The notes under the pieces were generated by a model that searched no databases, was not told where the DNA came from, and was given only the letters and a program-made list of their open reading frames with translations. The translations under genes and the position numbers were made by a program. DNA of 64,000 nucleotides, from the NCBI RefSeq assembly GCF_947492535.1, contig NZ_CANLNH010000008.1, positions 56,518 to 120,517 on the forward strand, read 5' to 3'. Source of the DNA: an uncultured Dokdonia sp. (lineage in GTDB: Bacteria > Bacteroidota > Bacteroidia > Flavobacteriales > Flavobacteriaceae). This document shows, piece by piece, positions 42,965 through 51,682 of the stretch. Within the stretch, counting starts at the first letter, position 1. Each line of letters starts with the position of its first letter.

Positions 42965-44179
42965 CTAAATTCTCTCCTTTTTTATAGGGAAGTTTTTAAA
43001 GAAAGTAAGACTACGCCATACCCATTCTAAAGGACCATATTTATAATGCTGTAGCCAGATTTTGCTTACCCAAACTTGTAGTATAATTAATACAATGGCT
43101 ATTAAAAATGTGAATGTATTTATGAATCCCAAAAAACCAAATCCCCAACCATAGAACAATAGTGTTCCTAATATGCTTTGCATGACATAATTGGTTAAAG
43201 CCATTCTTCCGTAAGGAGCTAGTTTTACTAACCATTTTTCGACCTTCATTTTTCGATACAACATCACAAAGAGCGATAAATAGATAAACGTCATCGCTAC
43301 ATTATTTAAATCATATCCTGAAAGCCCAATCATGGCTGTCCAACTATTCATTTGTGGTTCTTGTGCCATACTCATAAAAGCGCCAGCGGAAATGCCCAGT
43401 GATACGACAAACAAAATAAGGGAGTAGATCAATACTTTTTTTGTGAATTTTTTGCTTTCGCGAAAGCGTGTAAAGAAACCTGACCGTCCTACATACAAGC
43501 CTATAAGAAAGAATGCAAACGTAAAATACCCACGCCCAAAGATCCCATATTGGAAATTCATTTTATCCAAATGACCTTGCCAGCTATTGGTTGCAAATAC
43601 ATCTAAAATGCTTCCATTCTTTAGAATGTTGTAATAATCTGCAACATGTGTACTTTCCATATCCATAGGATTGACATCTAGAAATAAATGTTCGCCTTTT
43701 GTGAGATAGAACACACTATATCTCCCAAGTCCAAGAAATAGTAGTGCAGCTACTCCTAATACCCATTTATTATTCGCTTTATAAAACGGAATTAATAAAA
43801 TACCAAGCATGGCATAAATGGTTAAGATATCGCCTCTATAAAATAGACTGTGTATATAGCCGATGGCTAAGAGTACTAGTAATCGCCATAGAAACCTTCC
43901 GCCAAAGGCTTTTCCTTTTTTAGCACCATTATCCATTTGAATAAAGAAACTAAGACCGAATAAAAAGGAAAATAGGGCAAGGAACTTCCCTCGCATAAAA
44001 ATGCCTATAAAGCCATCTATGATTTGATCTGATAACAAAACGCTTACGGCTTCGTTATGATTTGGCGGCGCTCCTGCGCCCAAATATTGTTCTACCATGT
44101 GGCAGATTAAGATCCCTGCGAGTGCAAACCCACGAAGGGCATCAATGATTTCAATTCTAGGTAATTTTGATGAAGACAT
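42965..44179 (-). CDS. DUF418 domain-containing membrane protein, second copy
   Basis: 404 residues, the same length as the paralogue at 5126-6340. The signatures match: DALRGFALAGILICHMVEQ at the N-terminus, KFLALFSFLFGLSFFIQ, and the DUF418 part with YGRMALTNYVMQSILG and YGPLEWVWRSL. About ten transmembrane helices. A copy of the abundant palindrome at 43455-43469 is in frame, encoding RFRES within FFTRFRESKKF. The protein family is linked to acyltransfer or transport at the membrane, not proven. It is followed by a small membrane protein gene 24 bp downstream. Confidence 0.87.
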   Translation of the reverse strand: MSSSKLPRIEIIDALRGFALAGILICHMVEQYLGAGAPPNHNEAVSVLLSDQIIDGFIGIFMRGKFLALFSFLFGLSFFIQMDNGAKKGKAFGGRFLWRLLVLLAIGYIHSLFYRGDILTIYAMLGILLIPFYKANNKWVLGVAALLFLGLGRYSVFYLTKGEHLFLDVNPMDMESTHVADYYNILKNGSILDVFATNSWQGHLDKMNFQYGIFGRGYFTFAFFLIGLYVGRSGFFTRFRESKKFTKKVLIYSLILFVVSLGISAGAFMSMAQEPQMNSWTAMIGLSGYDLNNVAMTFIYLSLFVMLYRKMKVEKWLVKLAPYGRMALTNYVMQSILGTLLFYGWGFGFLGFINTFTFLIAIVLIILQVWVSKIWLQHYKYGPLEWVWRSLTFFKNFPIKKERI

Positions 44180-44242
44180 ACTGATTTTGATTGATGTTAA
44201 TTAACTAAAATTATATATAAAGTTTTAATAGTTTTTCTTCTT

Positions 44243-44401
44243 TTTCTCTAGTATAATAAGGGGTTTTCGTTAAAAATTTTTGAAACCTTGGAAAAAATTT
44301 AGAAAACTTCTTATGGTTTTTCGCCTTAAGCGAAAAAATACCTAAGAAAAAGTGTCTTTTCTTTTGGTTCTGTTTTCTTTGGACAAGCAAAGAAAATGAA
44401 C
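44243..44401. repeat. Long dispersed repeat, copy 2
   Basis: Shares ordered blocks with 771-1040: TTTCTC.AGTATA, GTTAAAAATTTTTGAA, CCTTGGAAA, the TTTTTCGCCTTAAGCGAAAAA hairpin, then TCTTTTCTTTTGGTTC and CAAAGAAAATGAAC. It is about 110 bp shorter. Confidence 0.75.
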
Positions 44402-44544
44402 AATATTGCCGATTATGAAATTATTAAGTTGAAGTATAATTAGAATTAAACTAAGAACTCCTTAATTATTTATATAGTACTCACGTTATTTATATTTTTT
44501 ATGCTACTTCCTATTGGTAGGAAAGTTCGCGAAAAACATTTTGA

Positions 44545-44586
44545 ACGCTATCATACCGTTGTTTATCATACAACTATCATAGCGCT
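44545..44586. repeat. Hairpin at the downstream edge of the second accessory block
   Basis: The arms ACGCTATCATACCGTTGT and ACAACTATCATAGCGCT enclose a loop of about seven bases. Read on the minus strand it lies 53 bp after the stop of the T5orf172 gene, so it may be its terminator or a boundary element. Confidence 0.65.
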
Positions 44587-44638
44587 TTCTAAATGTAGTA
44601 AAAGAAAATGAACCTTTACGAGAAGTGGTTGTGTTTTC

Positions 44639-46063
44639 TCAGAATAAGCTGTCAGGATATTTTTCAATTTCATTTTCCGCTTGTTCGTTTTTCTCCTGTT
44701 CTATTTGTTTTATTATTGATTGTGTTTCTCTGAATTGTTGAGCTTCTGAAACTTTAATAAAGTCAATTTCTTTCTCGTATTTGTTTTTGATAACTTGTTC
44801 GATTTCATCCAATGTTACATTAAAATATTCTTTCCTATAATTAACTTTATTAATACGTCTATCGTCAAACTCTTTATGTAATAAATTTTCAAGTTCTGGT
44901 GCATTTTCTGAGAATATCATTGCGTGTAAATCAAATGTAAAAGGTACAGAAGCATCTCCTAATTCTTTTACTCTATCCATTGGTTCAAGTCTTCTCGTCA
45001 TACCAATTTTATATACATTCTCTCCAAATGAACCAAGGTTTGAAATTATATAAACGTGTCCAGATTTTGTTTCTTGAGCTCTTGAAATTGCTCTTTCTTT
45101 TGCTTCGTGAGCTTCTTTTAAGTTTTGTTCTAATTGAGAGATTTGAGAATTTAATTCGCTGAGTTTTTCTCCGCTAACTAATCCTAAATCTTTTTTTGCC
45201 TTTTCTAACGCTTTTTGATAACGTTTTTCCTCCATTTCTGCATCTTTTCTTGCTTTTTCAAATTCACGTTGAGCTCTTTCTTCTTCTCGCTGTTGTGTTC
45301 TTATTTCTCTTGCTTCTTCTTTTTCTTGATATTTTTTGTGAGCTAATTCATAGACCAAGTGAAGTTCATCTAGTTTTAACTTTAAATATTTGTCAGTTAG
45401 AAATGTATTATTTGATTTTCCAAGCTTATTGATTGCATTAAAAGCTTTTTTTATTCTTTCTTCAAAACGTTTGACATTATTCCAGCGGACTTTAGAAATT
45501 AATGAATCGCATTCTCCATTAAATGCTCTCAAAGTTAAATTGATATATCTTCGAGTCATTATTTCTCCTTGTTTTCGACTATTTCCAACTACCCATTCTG
45601 TGTTACAAACACAAGCATTACCACCTTTTATAAGTTGTTTTTGTTTGTTTACAACATCTGTTATTTTTTCTTTGTATTCCTCTGAAGTTTCTAAATCAAA
45701 AATCGGTTCGTAAATTCCGAGTTCAATGAATTCTAAGTCATTTTTATAGATTTTAATATCTTTTTCTAATTCTTTAAAGATTGATTTGGCATTAATAAAC
45801 TTATCATTTAATTCTGTTGCGTTAACTTGAATTTCTGAAAGTTCTTTGTTTTTTGATTGAATCTCACTCTCAATAGATAGGATTCCTCTAAATCTTTCCA
45901 AATCTGAATTAAGTTTATTATTTTCCTCAATTTTAGCAAATATTTTTGCACTCTTATTTTCGATTTCAGAAGTTAGTTTGGTTTTCGCTTTTTTACATTG
46001 ATTTATTACAATGAAAAGTGAAACTCCTAAAATTAAAATTGTGATTATTAATCCTATTTCCAT
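44639..46063 (-). CDS. DUF4041/T5orf172 (GIY-YIG-like) protein with N-terminal membrane anchor
   Basis: 474 residues. One N-terminal transmembrane helix (residues 4-21) is followed by a long coiled coil, with a central DUF4041-like region around residues 130-240 (KGGNACVCNTEWVVGNSRKQGE). A second, very charged coiled coil spans about 245-330 (QREEERAQREFEKARKDAE). A C-terminal T5orf172/Mug113 domain is at 336-430, where GHVYIISN and YKIGMTRR are the GIY-YIG-type halves and LHKEFDDRRI follows. The domain is found in phage, mobile-element and defence proteins and is nuclease-like. The anchor places it at the membrane. It is in an accessory block with two unknown genes. Confidence 0.88.
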   Translation of the reverse strand: MEIGLIITILILGVSLFIVINQCKKAKTKLTSEIENKSAKIFAKIEENNKLNSDLERFRGILSIESEIQSKNKELSEIQVNATELNDKFINAKSIFKELEKDIKIYKNDLEFIELGIYEPIFDLETSEEYKEKITDVVNKQKQLIKGGNACVCNTEWVVGNSRKQGEIMTRRYINLTLRAFNGECDSLISKVRWNNVKRFEERIKKAFNAINKLGKSNNTFLTDKYLKLKLDELHLVYELAHKKYQEKEEAREIRTQQREEERAQREFEKARKDAEMEEKRYQKALEKAKKDLGLVSGEKLSELNSQISQLEQNLKEAHEAKERAISRAQETKSGHVYIISNLGSFGENVYKIGMTRRLEPMDRVKELGDASVPFTFDLHAMIFSENAPELENLLHKEFDDRRINKVNYRKEYFNVTLDEIEQVIKNKYEKEIDFIKVSEAQQFRETQSIIKQIEQEKNEQAENEIEKYPDSLF

Positions 46064-46091
46064 TTGGTTAATTGGGTTTTCTTTTATTTAT

Positions 46092-46206
46092 TAAAACGGT
46101 CTAGAATAACCGCCAGTTACGGATTTATATGTGTTAATTTTTGGTTTAGCACAGAGATTAGCAATTCCGAGTAGATTCAGACGTAGTTAAATTTATCGTA
46201 ATTGTG
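46092..46206. repeat. Imperfect palindromic spacer between accessory genes
   Basis: Imperfect complementary ends (CCAGTTACGGATTTA and TCGTAATTGTG) flank an internal TTAGCACAGAGATTAGC. It follows the stop of the 46243 gene (read on the minus strand) and precedes the T5orf172 gene. The layout is like that of 46806-46929; the two sequences share ideas rather than long identity. Confidence 0.45.
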
Positions 46207-46242
46207 TTTATATATTGTAGGTATTGGTATTTTTCTATTTTA

Positions 46243-46779
46243 CTAATTAATTTCATCAACAAGAACATAATTTGATAATAATTCTGAGTTGTAATTATAT
46301 CCAATTATAATTCTAAAATTTTTCAAATTCCATTCTCTTAACTGACCACTTGGTGATTCGTTAATTTGCATTAAATCATATTTAGAGAATTCTGCACCAA
46401 CTAAATCTGTTTCTCCTAACTCTGCGAAATATTTATCTACAAGTACTTTTATTGCTCTTTCTTCACGATTGTTTTGAGATAGATATAGAGATTTTGTTCC
46501 GTTATTATTGTCAGTCAGGCTTATATAGTCGAATTCAGTTTCATTATTGTCCGCTTGCCAATCAGATATTTTAATTGCTCCTGCAATTTCTTCGTTTAAA
46601 GAGATTTCAGAAGATTCCATTTCTTCATGTTTAAAGGAGTATGGATTAATTCCTAATTTATTAAGTAGTTCTCTTTGACCATCCTTGTTTAAATACTTTA
46701 ATTTTCGTTCAGTTTTTCCGTCTGTGTAGATTGGTTCAGTTGATGTGTTTTTAGGTTTTAAGAAATCAAATAATCCCAT
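46243..46779 (-). CDS. Unknown acidic protein in accessory block
   Basis: 178 residues from the ATG at 46779 (MGLFDFLKPK). A TTG at 46809 in the track frame would only add ten residues without protein pattern, and the MGLFDFLK start is typical of small cytoplasmic proteins. The remainder is acidic, rich in Asn/Asp/Glu, with mixed strands and helices; no family is recognised. It sits between two palindromic spacers and two other accessory genes on the minus strand, so it may be one cassette of the block. Function unknown. Confidence 0.68.
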   Translation of the reverse strand: MGLFDFLKPKNTSTEPIYTDGKTERKLKYLNKDGQRELLNKLGINPYSFKHEEMESSEISLNEEIAGAIKISDWQADNNETEFDYISLTDNNNGTKSLYLSQNNREERAIKVLVDKYFAELGETDLVGAEFSKYDLMQINESPSGQLREWNLKNFRIIIGYNYNSELLSNYVLVDEIN

Positions 46780-46805
46780 AGAATTCTGTTTTTTTTGTAT
46801 TAGAG

Positions 46806-46929
46806 ACAACGGTCTCGGCTATAATTTCGTTGTGAAATTATGCACATATTCCGAAGAAATCCAGCTGTTTACTTTATAATTTTATTTTGGTATGGCACAA
46901 AACCACAATGAATTATAGCCATTGTCGTA
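46806..46929. repeat. Long imperfect palindrome between accessory genes
   Basis: Left arm ACAACGGTCTCGGCTATAAT (46806-46825) and right arm ATTATAGCCATTGTCGT (46912-46928) are complementary with few mismatches and enclose about 85 bp. It covers nearly the whole spacer between the TPR gene stop (46938) and the 46243 gene start. Gene plus a palindromic site of this size recalls an integron-type cassette layout, but no integrase is present in the window. Confidence 0.65.
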
Positions 46930-46937
46930 CTTTGTCT

Positions 46938-48416
46938 TTATAATTCTAGGTCAATATCAAGCTTTCCAATTTCAATGTTAATTTTTTTAGCCATTCTTTT
47001 AGCTTCTGCTATGTAAATTCGAAATTCTTCTTCCGAAACAAAATTTCTATATGTTTCAAGCAAATCCCGATTTTTTATATAATCAGTATCATTAAAAGCT
47101 CGATTGTAAACAAATGCCAAGTAATCATATAAAATAAAAGCTTTTGTATTTCCAAGTGCTCTAGATACATCTGCAATATTACCAGCTTGTACTCCAATAT
47201 TGTTCAAGGTTTTTGTTTCAACTAGTAAGTCTAGACCTTTTTTACTATGAAAAAAGGCCTTTTCGTTATAGCCTAACGCAAAATAAGCTCTTCCAACAGC
47301 ACTATGAGTAATTGCCATTCCGTAATCGTTTTGACTTATTTTAAAATTTTCCAAAGCTAAGATGTATAGTTGTAAAGCATCCTCAACGAAACCTTGTTTT
47401 CGTTTTATTATTGCTGTATTATATTGGGCTCTCGCTGTTGCTACATTGTCATTAATTTCTTCAGCAATTTTAGAAGCTTGAGTATAATAATTTAGAGCTA
47501 ATGTGTCGTTATTTTTTTCAAATAATCGATTATAATAAATCATTCCTAAATTGTTATAGGTGTTCAGTAATCCACGTTTTGATTTATTTTTGGTATAAAG
47601 GTTTAATGAAGAATTATATAAATCAATAGCTTTGAAAAACTCTCTATCAAATTGAAAATTTTTTGCCTTTTGAAAGAGTATCTCAGCTTCTAATACTTCT
47701 TTTTTGTCTATGTTTTTTAAACAATTCTTTGCTTTTGTTAAATAGATATTTGCACTATCTGTCTTATGTTCCCATACATTTATTGTCCCAAGTTTTAAAT
47801 AATATTCGACTTTTAATTTATTATCTGCATATTTCAGAGACTTTTCTTCATTTAAAAGAGTACTTTTTGCTAATTCAAAATCAGATTTTGTTATATATAA
47901 GTCAGCTAACATTACTTTTAAACTTAAGAGTTCACTTTCATCACCATAATTTTCCGTGAACAGATTATCGTTTTGATTTAAACGAATTAATATTTGTAAA
48001 ATATCTTCTGTTTCCTCTAGATTATCTGGGTTAAGAATTTGTTGTTGTACTTTAATTTTAGCTAATGCATAATGAATAGTAGGAGCCATTTGCTTATCAG
48101 AATTAACCTCAAGTAAAACTTTTTCTGCTCTTTTTGCCTTGCCTTCTGAAAGTAATTCAGATGAATACTCTCTATATGTATTGATAATTGTATTCCTAGA
48201 CATTCTATTTTTTATAGATTTACTCCACTCATATACTGGTAAAACTGAAGCTAGAATTAGTGCTGGTACTCCAACAAATTTTATAATTCGTTGAAATTTT
48301 TCATATCCTTTTAGGAATTTACCTTTTTTCTTTTCAGGATATGCTCGATTTAGAATTTCCTTTATATCCTTAAGAGAATTTTCATGAGAATTATCTTCTT
48401 TATTATTGGTTTCCAT
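46938..48416 (-). CDS. Membrane-anchored TPR protein in accessory block
   Basis: 492 residues. Residues 1-40 are charged and cytoplasmic. A single hydrophobic segment lies at about 46-62 (IKFVGVPALILASVLPVYEW). The rest is a chain of TPR-like helical hairpins, recognisable as 'A..LYNSSLNLY', 'LNTYNNLGMIYYNRL', 'ALNYYTQASKIAEEI', 'TARAQYNTAIIKRKQ' and 'ALQLYILALENFKI'. TPR arrays mount protein partners. There is no kinase, HTH or catalytic domain attached, unlike the Bacteroidota TPR sensor kinases. The leader is homologous to that of the ParA-type operon. It may tether a soluble partner to the membrane. Confidence 0.85.
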   Translation of the reverse strand: METNNKEDNSHENSLKDIKEILNRAYPEKKKGKFLKGYEKFQRIIKFVGVPALILASVLPVYEWSKSIKNRMSRNTIINTYREYSSELLSEGKAKRAEKVLLEVNSDKQMAPTIHYALAKIKVQQQILNPDNLEETEDILQILIRLNQNDNLFTENYGDESELLSLKVMLADLYITKSDFELAKSTLLNEEKSLKYADNKLKVEYYLKLGTINVWEHKTDSANIYLTKAKNCLKNIDKKEVLEAEILFQKAKNFQFDREFFKAIDLYNSSLNLYTKNKSKRGLLNTYNNLGMIYYNRLFEKNNDTLALNYYTQASKIAEEINDNVATARAQYNTAIIKRKQGFVEDALQLYILALENFKISQNDYGMAITHSAVGRAYFALGYNEKAFFHSKKGLDLLVETKTLNNIGVQAGNIADVSRALGNTKAFILYDYLAFVYNRAFNDTDYIKNRDLLETYRNFVSEEEFRIYIAEAKRMAKKINIEIGKLDIDLEL

Positions 48417-48488
48417 AGTTAATTCAAATGAAGTACAACTAGTTTATATCATTACCTATACGCAATTTCTATTGTATAGTATCACTTA

Positions 48489-48496
48489 CAAAACTA
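48489..48496 (-). promoter_or_regulatory. -7 box and leader of the TPR gene
   Basis: CAAAACTA on the plus strand is TAGTTTTG on the coding strand, a TAnnTTTG match. It lies 72 bp upstream of the ATG, almost the same distance as in the ParA-type operon, and aligns with it (48440-48496 vs 8929-8983). Confidence 0.55.
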
Positions 48497-48949
48497 CAGT
48501 AAATTTTAATAGATAATGATGTAGTTTGTTGTTTATTAAGGTGTTTCAAATATGGGTTAGCAATTGTAATCGTATATAACCGTTAAAAACGATTAGGATG
48601 TGTTGTAAATATATAAGTTAGTCATCCTATTTTGTTACGGGTTTCCATATTTAGTGTAAAACTTGCTGAGAATGTTTTCGCGCAAGCGGAATTTAAAATA
48701 AGAGAAGAGAGAAGAGAGAAGAGAGTATAGAATATAGATTTCTATTCGTTCCTAATCTATAGGAACCGTTTTATACTATAAAGATGTTTTGTCGTCATTC
48801 TGAACTTGGTTCAGAATCACAGTATATGTTTTAATTTCTCTATATGATGTGAACCTGAAACGAGTTCAGGTTGACATATGATTTCAGGATATGATACAGA
48901 AGTATAACAAAAATATAGACGCTTACCTACAGACTTTTCTGGAAAATAT
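48497..48949. repeat. Intergenic region with hairpins
   Basis: No gene seen. It holds a degenerate palindrome copy near 48677-48690 (TTTTCGCGCAAGCGGAATTT) and two hairpins, 48794-48820 (GTCATTCTGAACTTGG..) and 48849-48875 (GAACCTGAAACGAGTTCAGGTTGAC), of the 9407/14193 family. Confidence 0.65.
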
Positions 48950-48978
48950 AAAAGCCATTTCGTTACGAAATGGCTTTT
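48950..48978 (-). terminator. Terminator of the S41 peptidase gene
   Basis: The 14-bp stem AAAAGCCATTTCGT and complement is followed on the minus strand by TTTTATATTTTCC. Nearly identical to the terminator at 52145-52173. Confidence 0.8.
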
Positions 48979-49033
48979 ACTAGTTCAGCTATTGTGGTGC
49001 ATTGAGTGTTCAAGGTAGCTGAATGATTGTATT

Positions 49034-50413
49034 CTATTTTTTCTGTAGTGCTTTTTCAAGGTTTTCTTGAAATACCTGAAGATCTGGGGAGTTGTCTGCA
49101 GTGGCAAGTGCGACTGCTTTCTTATAATTTTTTATAGACTCTTCATACTTGCCAATTGTCATTAATCCTTCGGCATAGCTATCAAATACATTAGCTGATT
49201 CGGGATGTAACACCGTATTTGCTTTAAATATACACACAGCAATTTTAGGTTTTTTATGCTCCATCATATATTGATAGCCTAAGGCATTGATTTCCCAATC
49301 TTGTATCATTCCTTTTTCCTCACAGTCTTTTAGGATAGCTAGGATTTCTTTTTCAGAATTTGCTGGATTATAGGTTTCTAATTTTGATAGAAGAGTTGCG
49401 AATGTATTGGTGTATCGTTCTTTAATTTTTTCTCTGTAGTGATCGGCTGCTTTTTTAGCCAATTCATGCGTTTTACTAAAGGATTCGTCAGCTGTTACTT
49501 TGATTTCTGGAACGACACCTACACCTTCCCAGTTTGTTTTTGTAATGGGATTAATGGCTTTACCCGTAGGAATAAAAACGCTTAAAGATTCATTGATAGG
49601 TCTAGTGCCTCCTGGATTTGCTCCGCCGCCTGTAGTTTGTCCTACGAGGGTGGCACGTTTTTGTGTTTGCATATTATATGAAAACTCCTCAGCGCCTGAA
49701 AACGTTCTGTTACTTGTAATTACAAATAGAGGGATGTCAATCATTTTAGTACCATCTACATCATCAAGTGTATAGAAATCAATGGTTTTGTCTTCTTCTC
49801 TAAAGTATAGGCTATTTAAGTGAACACCTCCTTTGAAAAAATAGCTACACAGGTATTTTACCATTTCAGGATCTCCACCCCCATTTTTACTTAGGTCTAT
49901 GATGACAGCATCTGTATTTGCGATTAATTTCATGTAGGCATCTGCAATAGGTTTCCCTTCTTGGAAGTAGGTGAAGCCTCTTAAATCTATATAGCCTACG
50001 TTGCCTTCCAATACTTTTACAGTATTAAATCCTGCATTGTATTCCTTTTTTCTTTTGAGGCTATATAATTTTTCTTCAATGATTCGTTCGGGTGTCATCA
50101 CAGGCGCTTCATATGGAGGTTGATTCATAATCCTCATATGTTTGTCCTTATTAATGGATTGCACAGATTCTGTAAGGGCATTAGCAAAGCTTTCATTTGT
50201 TTTAAATGCATCAAAATGACCTGCCTTCAATTGTTTCTTTATATGTGCTTCTGTGTCTTTGGCTATATCAGGAAAGACATATAAATCGTTCATGAGTGTA
50301 GACAAGGTATTAATGACCTCTTCTTTGTAGGTATTGCTTAGATCTTGTGAATATGTAGTTGTATGAAATAGAGCACATATAAAAAGGAGAAATAGGTATT
50401 TACGAATAATCAT
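49034..50413 (-). CDS. Exported S41 family peptidase
   Basis: 459 residues with a signal peptide (residues 1-22, ends TYSQD). Residues 25-110 are an N-terminal helical domain. Residues 120-320 are the S41/IRBP core with VIDLSKNGGGDPEMVKYLCS, the nucleophile serine in TFSGAEEF and the closing GQTTGGGANPGG. The later GVVPEIKV marks the end of the core, and the last 110 residues look TPR-like (ANVFDSYAEGLMTIGKYEESIKNYKKA). It is a periplasmic tail-specific-type peptidase. It lies alone between repeats; the regulator at 50542 is on the same strand upstream, 128 bp away. Confidence 0.9.
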   Translation of the reverse strand: MIIRKYLFLLFICALFHTTTYSQDLSNTYKEEVINTLSTLMNDLYVFPDIAKDTEAHIKKQLKAGHFDAFKTNESFANALTESVQSINKDKHMRIMNQPPYEAPVMTPERIIEEKLYSLKRKKEYNAGFNTVKVLEGNVGYIDLRGFTYFQEGKPIADAYMKLIANTDAVIIDLSKNGGGDPEMVKYLCSYFFKGGVHLNSLYFREEDKTIDFYTLDDVDGTKMIDIPLFVITSNRTFSGAEEFSYNMQTQKRATLVGQTTGGGANPGGTRPINESLSVFIPTGKAINPITKTNWEGVGVVPEIKVTADESFSKTHELAKKAADHYREKIKERYTNTFATLLSKLETYNPANSEKEILAILKDCEEKGMIQDWEINALGYQYMMEHKKPKIAVCIFKANTVLHPESANVFDSYAEGLMTIGKYEESIKNYKKAVALATADNSPDLQVFQENLEKALQKK

Positions 50414-50541
50414 CTTTGTTTTAATTTTAAATATGAATTTGTATAAAATTAAAGAAGATGAGTATTAAAAAATTGTAAAAAAGTAAACCTTAATCACGAA
50501 GCTCTATTACATAATGTGGATTAAAGAAAACCATCTAAACA

Positions 50542-51414
50542 TTACGCTACAATAGGATCATATTGATGGGTAAATCGTTTAGAAATATTAAGATTGGTAA
50601 TTTCGATTAGGTTTGATTTTTGAGCAAAAAACTTAAAAGGGGTTGTTTTAAAAATTGCGTTGAAGTCTTTAATGAAATGTGCTTGATCATAAAACCCTGC
50701 TTCTAAACCAATCGTAGTGAGATTTACATCAGGAAACTCTTTTCTGAGTTGAAGGATTCTATTCATGCGCCATATTTGCGATACTTTCTTAGGCGAAAGT
50801 CCTACTTTGTTTATAAAGTGCTTGTGTAGGGTAACTTTACTTACCTTAAATTCTTCAAATAATTCACTGATTCTAATGCTTCCATGTCTAAACATAATGA
50901 AGTTTAGTTGCGCTCTCAACGTCTCATCGACAGACATTGTTTTTGATAATAAGAGGTCGGTAAATTCATTGATAAGTTGTTCTTGTATAATGGCTTTACT
51001 TTCGGTGGCAATTTGTCGTATGAGTACATGTGATGTCTTCTCAAGCGTGAAGATATTTTCAAGTGCTATGATGCTGTCATTAAAATCAATAAGCGGATTC
51101 TTAATAAGATTAGCAAATGCAAAAGGTTTAAACCGAACACCAGTAATGGTAAGGGCACTGTTTGATTTAAAACTTAATAAGGTATTTGTTTGCCCTATAA
51201 AATAAGCGCCTGGTATTAGCTGCATCCATTTGGTTTGTGTGTTGCATCGTACAACACATGGAGCATCAATAAAAATGATATTAAAGGTACAGGTAGGGAG
51301 AAACATCTCTAGTGGATCTTTTGTCAATTGCTCATCAGAAAAGACATGCCAATAGCTTTCCACATGATGTGAAAATAAATGATCTGGTAATGTTTCTCTG
51401 TACGCTATATTCAT
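50542..51414 (-). CDS. AraC family transcriptional regulator (N-terminal DUF6597-like)
   Basis: 290 residues. The N-terminal 130 residues (LPDHLFSHHVESYWHVFSDEQL, SALTITGVRFKPFAF) match the short beta domain found in several AraC proteins. The C-terminal half has the two AraC helix-turn-helix motifs, including ISELFEEFKVSKVTLHKHF and LEAGFYDQAHFIKDF. It lies upstream of the S41 peptidase gene on the same strand and could control it, but that is unproven. Likely a ligand-dependent activator. Confidence 0.9.
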   Translation of the reverse strand: MNIAYRETLPDHLFSHHVESYWHVFSDEQLTKDPLEMFLPTCTFNIIFIDAPCVVRCNTQTKWMQLIPGAYFIGQTNTLLSFKSNSALTITGVRFKPFAFANLIKNPLIDFNDSIIALENIFTLEKTSHVLIRQIATESKAIIQEQLINEFTDLLLSKTMSVDETLRAQLNFIMFRHGSIRISELFEEFKVSKVTLHKHFINKVGLSPKKVSQIWRMNRILQLRKEFPDVNLTTIGLEAGFYDQAHFIKDFNAIFKTTPFKFFAQKSNLIEITNLNISKRFTHQYDPIVA

Positions 51415-51682
51415 CTAGAAAAGCTGCGGAATGTAGTGATAGGTACTATATTCTTATTGTATGTTACATTTTGTGTACTAAAAATACGATTTTTGGATTG
51501 CATTACCGTTCGTCACACTATTTTTATAGCGATTGTACTTACATCTATTTATTTTGTGTTTTAGCACTTATCTTAGATGTGTATTCAATGAGAAAATAAA
51601 ACACAAAGAAACGACTCCAATACAGTTTGTAGAACTGTTTGGTTAGTGTGAAGTAATTTATGGGATAGCTAATAGTTAGCGG

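Noticed and set aside
45196..45713. Plus-strand ORFs opposite the T5orf172 gene
   Set aside because: They are leucine/phenylalanine-rich mirror frames of a lysine/glutamate-rich coiled coil.
46806..46929. Riboswitch or tRNA-like structure
   Set aside because: Long palindrome only; no conserved riboswitch core or cloverleaf seen.
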